This document shows positions 59,639 to 64,000 of a stretch of 64,000 nt of DNA, in pieces (the first letter of the stretch is position 1; each line of letters begins with the position of its first letter). The stretch covers positions 1 through 64,000 of the forward strand of contig CBDCZR010000020.1 of NCBI GenBank assembly GCA_965224535.1, read 5' to 3'. A program made the translations under genes and the position numbers. The notes under the pieces were generated by a model. It did not search any database. It saw only the letters and a list, made by a program, of their open reading frames with translations, and was not told the DNA's origin. The DNA is from JBCDHN01 sp965224535. GTDB lineage: Bacteria > Verrucomicrobiota > Verrucomicrobiia > Verrucomicrobiales > DEV007.

Positions 59639-61549
59639 TCAAAAGAAGATCCACCGCACGTAGGCTTCCGGCGGAGCGCCGGGGAACTGCATCGACCAGT
59701 GCTTGCAAAAAACGGAGGCTATGGAGAGCAGAAGCACGGCCCCGCCCGCGGCAAAAAATCGCCACCGCGCGATTTGCCTGGCTTGCTCCAGCGCCACGGC
59801 AACGATGAGGACGACCGAGATCAAAATCGGCAACATGAGCCGGTTGTAGAGCGGGGCGCCGAACACGAAAAGAATCGCCAAATGGGCCAACATCCAAAGC
59901 AGGCAAACCCAGACGATGGGATGACCGCGCCAACGGCCGATCGGAAAGGTCAGCCCCAGCAGAATCAGCGGATAAGCGTTGGAAGCAAACGCGGTGAACA
60001 GATGGTAGGCGTCGCGATCCACGCTGTAATGCTTGGCCTTGGCAAAGCCCGTCTCCAGGTTGTCGGCCCAATCAAACGCAAAATAGCAGCCCGCCCAAAC
60101 CAACCCCAAAATGACGAAAGGCGCCGCCGCCAACCCGAGTTTCGCCGGCCGGAATGCCAGGCTTTCCTGATGGCTGTAGAAGCCGATGACACAAAGCGTG
60201 ACCGCCGTGGCCAAAAACGGCGACATCCCGAAAAACGCGAACGGAAGCAAAATTGGCGCACCGGTGAGCGAAAATGTCCGGAAAACGGCGAGGCTGTGAT
60301 CCGGCGAACGCAGCAACGGCAAGGTGGCGATCCCCGCCAGAGCAACTGCGGAGGCGAGCCCGGCCGGACGACTCAACGCAACCAAAACCAAGAGCACCCC
60401 GAACCAAACCTGCCCCCTCCACGTCACGCGATTCACAAAACGCGCGTAGACAAAAACCAGACCCAGCGAAACCATCAGCAATCCGGACGGATCCGTGCTG
60501 GCTTTGCCGAAGGCGCGCAGAAAAATGACGTGAAAGGCAGCCAACGTCACCGCGGTAAGGGCGACCGCGCTCGAAACCCCGAGATTCCTGCGCAAAAACC
60601 CGTGAATCAGGAGCAGAAACGCAAAACTGTTGATCGACGCCCACCACACATACGCCGGTAGCGTGTTTGCCCCAAACATCCGGGCGCAAAAAATGACCAA
60701 CGGCGTCAACGGCGCTTGAGCATGCGGAAATTGGTCGATCATCTCCCTGGCTTGGTCGCCTTCCGCGCCGGGGGCGGGTTGCATCGCCAAATGCAGGTTT
60801 TCACCGTAAGCGGCGTATTCATCCGGATCCGCGTATGGCCACTCATTCACGTAGCGGTGAAAATAGATGTTGAGGCTCAGCCCAAAGCATCCCGCGCCCA
60901 AAAGCAGGAGATAACCCGCCGTTTTTCCGCGGTGAGCAACCGTCACCAAGACCAGGGGAAAAAACGCAAGCGGCAAAACCCACAGATAACGCAGTGAACG
61001 GAGCGGGTGCGAGTAATCGAGCTTGAACGACGGCCAAAGTTCGCCTTCCGCCACCTCACTGCCCGTCAATTCGCGGCTGCCGCGTTCGAGGCGAAACTCA
61101 CCATGCGGCGAAACGCGGGCCCGCTTCACACCCTGGCGAATGGCCGGCAACCGGTCCTGCTGCGACTTCGCCACCGTGTAGCTGAGCTTGATTCTGTCTC
61201 CCCGGTGATTGCCGGGTTCGAACGAGATCGTCTCCAAAAAACCCATCCCCAGCACCTCTTCGGCAAGCAGCGCGCCGCGAGTTAAATTTTCCACGCGAAC
61301 CACGAACTCGCCCTTTCCATCGGTTAGCAGGTAATGAACGTGAACCCGGTCGATCCCCGCTGCTGGAGCGGGAAACTCGATGCTCAGCGTTTCGCCAGTC
61401 TCCATCTCGATGAGCGGATCCTCCAAATGCTCGCCAGCGAAATCGATGACCGGTTTTGGAGGAAAATACTCCCCGGCAAACGCAAGGAAAATCGCCAGGC
61501 CAAGAGAGAAAAAGACAAAAAGCAGGAGGTGAAAGCAATACTGCTTCAA
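59639..61549 (-). CDS. Multi-spanning membrane protein, glycosyltransferase family 39/ArnT-like
   Basis: 636 aa. One N-terminal helix (1-25), a periplasmic beta domain (about 30-190), then about 11 membrane helices. PYADPDEYAAYGENLHLAMQ and DQFPHAQAPLTPLVIFCARM correspond to the first acidic loop of GT-C enzymes such as PMT/ArnT, where an Asp in a DxE-type motif is catalytic. HVIFLRAFGKASTDPSGLLM follows. Substrate unknown. The upper part of the protein is more divergent than usual, so the call rests on topology and this loop. Confidence 0.7.
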   Translation of the reverse strand: MKQYCFHLLLFVFFSLGLAIFLAFAGEYFPPKPVIDFAGEHLEDPLIEMETGETLSIEFPAPAAGIDRVHVHYLLTDGKGEFVVRVENLTRGALLAEEVLGMGFLETISFEPGNHRGDRIKLSYTVAKSQQDRLPAIRQGVKRARVSPHGEFRLERGSRELTGSEVAEGELWPSFKLDYSHPLRSLRYLWVLPLAFFPLVLVTVAHRGKTAGYLLLLGAGCFGLSLNIYFHRYVNEWPYADPDEYAAYGENLHLAMQPAPGAEGDQAREMIDQFPHAQAPLTPLVIFCARMFGANTLPAYVWWASINSFAFLLLIHGFLRRNLGVSSAVALTAVTLAAFHVIFLRAFGKASTDPSGLLMVSLGLVFVYARFVNRVTWRGQVWFGVLLVLVALSRPAGLASAVALAGIATLPLLRSPDHSLAVFRTFSLTGAPILLPFAFFGMSPFLATAVTLCVIGFYSHQESLAFRPAKLGLAAAPFVILGLVWAGCYFAFDWADNLETGFAKAKHYSVDRDAYHLFTAFASNAYPLILLGLTFPIGRWRGHPIVWVCLLWMLAHLAILFVFGAPLYNRLMLPILISVVLIVAVALEQARQIARWRFFAAGGAVLLLSIASVFCKHWSMQFPGAPPEAYVRWIFF

Positions 61550-61699
61550 AAAATGCAGGCGGGGAGGGTAGGAAGGTTTCGGTTTCTAGGAGTGAGACGG
61601 CATTGTGGGATTAGCTGTGGTGGAAACACAAGATTTTTCTGAAATTTTTGGATTCCCGTGCTTGTTGTCGTCGCCACTATTTTTTGAAGGGTGAAATCC

Positions 61700-61719
61700 A
61701 CGGGGCACTTGCACCCCGT
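61700..61719 (+). promoter_or_regulatory. Small hairpin in the leader of the ZnuA-like gene
   Basis: ACGGGGCACTTGCACCCCGT: a 6-bp stem and 8-base loop, 50 bp upstream of ATG 61770. It could be an operator dyad or mRNA element. I cannot match it to a known Zur box. Confidence 0.35.
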
Positions 61720-61769
61720 TAGAACAACGCCCATGCTGCTACATTCACTCACAAATCGGCGGAATTATC

Positions 61770-62702
61770 ATGAAACACACCATCCATTTTCTCGCCGTGG
61801 TCTCGGTCGCGTCTCTGTTGGGAGCCTGCCGGGACGACGATGGCGACGCTTCCGCGAATCCGGCCCAAAACAACGGTGGCAAGCCGGTGGTCCGCGTTTC
61901 CAACTACCCGCTGAAGTATTTTGCCGAGCGGATCGGCGGTTCGGCGGTCAAAGTCGCCTTCGACGCCCCGGGTGACGGCGATCCGGCGTTTTGGAAGCCG
62001 AGCGACGCTGACATTGCCGCGTTTCAGGCTGCGGATCTCATTCTGCTGAACGGCGCGACTTACGAGAAGTGGCGCGAGCACGTTAGTTTGCCGGAATCGG
62101 CGATTGTGGACACTTCTGCGGCGTTTTCGGCGAAATTCATCAAAATCGACGATCAACCGACGCACAGCCACGGCAAGGATGGCGAGCATTCCCACGCCGG
62201 AACCGCGTTCACCACGTGGATTGACTTCGGCCAGGCCAAGCAACAGGCCGATGCTGTGCTGGAGGGCTTGCTCCAGGTGGTTTCCGATGCTGACGACAGC
62301 TTGTCGGAAAATCACGCGGCGCTTCACACCGATCTCGTGAAGCTGGATGGAACCATGAAACTGGCAGCCGAGGGGATTGGCGATCGGCCGCTTTTTGCCT
62401 CCCACCCGGTCTACCAATATTGGGCGCGTGCTTATGGCTTGAACGTGCATTCGGTGCTTTGGGAGCCGGAAACCGTCCCTAGCGAGGATCAACTGACCGA
62501 ACTCTCCCACACGCGCGATTTTCACGATGCGAAGTGGATGATTTGGGAGGGCGAACCCGCCGCGGAGTCGGTCGCCAAGCTGGAGGAGATGGGAATCAAG
62601 AGCGTCGTCTTCGATCCGTGCGGAAACGTGCCGGAAAACGGCGATTGGCTGAGCGTGATGCATCAAAACCTGGAAAATTTGGCGAAATCAATTCAAGAAT
62701 GA
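61770..62702 (+). CDS. ZnuA-like metal ABC transporter substrate-binding lipoprotein
   Basis: 310 aa. Lipobox LLGAC with Cys20. VRVSNYPLKYFAERIGGSAV and KPSDADIAAFQAADLILLNG follow the cluster A-1 binding-protein pattern, and FASHPVYQYWARAYGL supplies a conserved His. A His-rich loop THSHGKDGEHSH (131-142) is typical of ZnuA. However, the first ligand block, usually PHxxEPxP, here reads GDGDPAFWKPS without the His. No permease or ATPase gene is adjacent. Metal specificity uncertain. Confidence 0.82.
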   Translation: MKHTIHFLAVVSVASLLGACRDDDGDASANPAQNNGGKPVVRVSNYPLKYFAERIGGSAVKVAFDAPGDGDPAFWKPSDADIAAFQAADLILLNGATYEKWREHVSLPESAIVDTSAAFSAKFIKIDDQPTHSHGKDGEHSHAGTAFTTWIDFGQAKQQADAVLEGLLQVVSDADDSLSENHAALHTDLVKLDGTMKLAAEGIGDRPLFASHPVYQYWARAYGLNVHSVLWEPETVPSEDQLTELSHTRDFHDAKWMIWEGEPAAESVAKLEEMGIKSVVFDPCGNVPENGDWLSVMHQNLENLAKSIQE

Positions 62703-62790
62703 TTTTTGGCACAACATTTTTCTACGGTCCGCCAAGCTACCCCAAATCCAGGCGAGGCGCTCAACTGCCGCCCGAGTGAACCCAGCCGGT

Positions 62791-64000
62791 TTACCCGCTA
62801 TCCAACTGCTTAAAGCTCCAAATCTCAAGTTCGCCGCCTCCGCCAAAGCGGCTGAAGATGTCTCCGGCGTCAAAACCGGTGACGAAGAGCATGAAGCCGA
62901 TGAGCAGCAGCGCGCAGCCGGCGTTGACGTATTCCAGCACGCGCAGGTTGATGGGCACCTTCAAAAATCCCTCGATGATGGCCATGGTGATGTGGCCGCC
63001 GTCCAAAACGGGAATCGGCAGCATGTTCAGGATGGCCAGGTTGATGTTGAGCAGCACGCTGAACCACAAAACCAGCTTCCAGCCTTCCGGGCTCTCCAAC
63101 AGCCGAAAATACAGGTGCATGATGCCCAGCCCACCACTCAAATGACCGGCGCTGACCTCGACTTTCGGCGAAAAAACGGCTCTCAGCGTGCCGAACATCG
63201 TCCGCAACGTGCGCACGATTTGGTCTTGAGGCGTCTGGTGTTGCGCGACGAGTTGGCGGTCACCCTCAGCGCGATATTTGTCTTCCAACGGGCCGAAACC
63301 GAGTTTTGGGCCGCCAATCTGCTCCAGCGTGAAATCGCCGAGGTTTTCCGGCAATCGCGGGTTCACCACCAATTCCTGCGTTTCCCCAGCCCGAACCACG
63401 GTCAGGGTCAATTCGTCTGCTTGGTGTCGATCCATGTAGTCGATGATTTGGTCGAAGCTGTGCAGTTTTTGCCCGTTCAGGTGCGTCACCACATCGCCCT
63501 CCTTGAGCCCGGCGTATTCTGCGGGGCTGAATTCCATCGGTTTTTTGGCGATAATCGGCAACGCCTCGGGACCGACTCCGACTTGCCGGAACGGGGGACG
63601 CTCGAACAGGCGCTTGTACCAGGGGCGCTTGTCGACGGTTTTCACCGGGATGGAGATGGTCATTTCCTGGCCGTCGCGCACGATGTCAAAGGCGATTTCG
63701 CTGCCCTGGCTGGTGATGACGCCCCATTGCACGCTATCGACCATGCCGTTGAAATTGGTGACTTCCTTGCCGTCCACGCGCTTGACCACGTCGCCCGGTT
63801 TTAGCCCGGCTTTGTCGGCGGGGCCACCGTGCGCGACTACGCCGATGGTCGTTGAATTGGCCGCTTTGGAGACCGGGTAACCGATTCCCCACACAAAAAA
63901 CGCGAACACCACCGCCAGGCCAAAGCTGAAGAGCGGCCCGGCAAAGGCGACGATGATTTTGTCCAGCGGCGAGATGGGCGGCAGTTTCTCCTCGGAATCC
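62791..64000 (-). CDS. rseP: RseP-type site-2 intramembrane metalloprotease, 5' end outside window
   Basis: The frame is open to the right edge and reads PPISPLDKIIVAFAGPLFSF on its way in, so at least 403 residues are visible and the HExxH-bearing N-terminus lies beyond 64000. Two PDZ domains: ADKAGLKPGDVVKRVDGKEV and PAEYAGLKEGDVVTHLNGQK. The second catalytic block is LNINLAILNMLPIPVLDGGH with the NxxPxPxLDGG motif, where the Asp binds zinc. Regulated intramembrane proteolysis of anti-sigma factors is the family role. A short C-terminal tail GGGGELEIWSFKQLDSG is unusual. Confidence 0.93.
   Translation of the reverse strand, partial: DSEEKLPPISPLDKIIVAFAGPLFSFGLAVVFAFFVWGIGYPVSKAANSTTIGVVAHGGPADKAGLKPGDVVKRVDGKEVTNFNGMVDSVQWGVITSQGSEIAFDIVRDGQEMTISIPVKTVDKRPWYKRLFERPPFRQVGVGPEALPIIAKKPMEFSPAEYAGLKEGDVVTHLNGQKLHSFDQIIDYMDRHQADELTLTVVRAGETQELVVNPRLPENLGDFTLEQIGGPKLGFGPLEDKYRAEGDRQLVAQHQTPQDQIVRTLRTMFGTLRAVFSPKVEVSAGHLSGGLGIMHLYFRLLESPEGWKLVLWFSVLLNINLAILNMLPIPVLDGGHITMAIIEGFLKVPINLRVLEYVNAGCALLLIGFMLFVTGFDAGDIFSRFGGGGELEIWSFKQLDSG

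Overview
The window looks like part of a Verrucomicrobiota chromosome. This is inferred from family content, not from a marker gene. The supporting families are DUF1501, DUF1549/DUF1553 (planctomycete-type), PPC-domain and DUF4058 proteins, a sulfatase, an ECF sigma factor directly coupled to a FecR/LamG membrane protein, a bacterial alpha-2-macroglobulin tail, CBM9/DUF5916 and a REP-type (RAYT) transposase. The DNA is GC-rich with short intergenic gaps. Shine-Dalgarno sites are mostly weak.

Layout. 0.4-5.1 kb: an ExbB/ExbD energy-transduction pair, a secreted protein of unknown function, and a PAS histidine kinase with its response regulator. 5.1-14.9 kb: a decaying accessory zone. It holds a palindromic element carrying a G22 tract, a broken CHAT protease, a frameshifted RAYT transposase, a frameshifted thrombospondin-type-3 protein, a frame made of heptad repeats, an inverted frameshifted duplicate of the tail of an 849-residue protein, and a gene broken twice, by a 19-bp duplication and by a complete insertion sequence with an 8-bp target duplication. 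15-29.5 kb: DUF1501 plus PPC protein, DUF5069, a CreD-like membrane protein with a secreted partner, GNAT, Der GTPase, DUF1549/DUF1553 and DUF2339.

29.5-44.7 kb: a head-to-head junction of two truncated genes (DUF2339 and alpha-2-macroglobulin), a zinc-ribbon protein, an SGNH-hydrolase/sulfatase fusion, tRNA-Pro(CGG), acpS and pgsA, a stand-alone STAND-type NTPase, a Uma2 nuclease, the sigma/FecR-LamG pair, a Gfo/Idh oxidoreductase, and a tightly overlapping pstSCAB phosphate-uptake operon closed by a long inverted repeat. 44.7-64 kb: a bifunctional proline catabolic enzyme, a DUF5916 barrel, a glutamine amidotransferase, DUF4058, a SUMF1-like protein, a LEA-like array fused to a xylose-isomerase-like barrel beside an LsrF-type aldolase, a trypsin-like protease with an EF-hand-like loop, a multi-spanning glycosyltransferase-like protein, a ZnuA-like lipoprotein, and an RseP-type protease running off the right edge.

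Caveat: several frameshifts sit in or next to homopolymers (T7, G8, and the G22 nearby), so some pseudogenes could be sequencing errors. The IS insertion and the 19-bp duplication are not of that kind. All domain calls were made by eye, without database searches.
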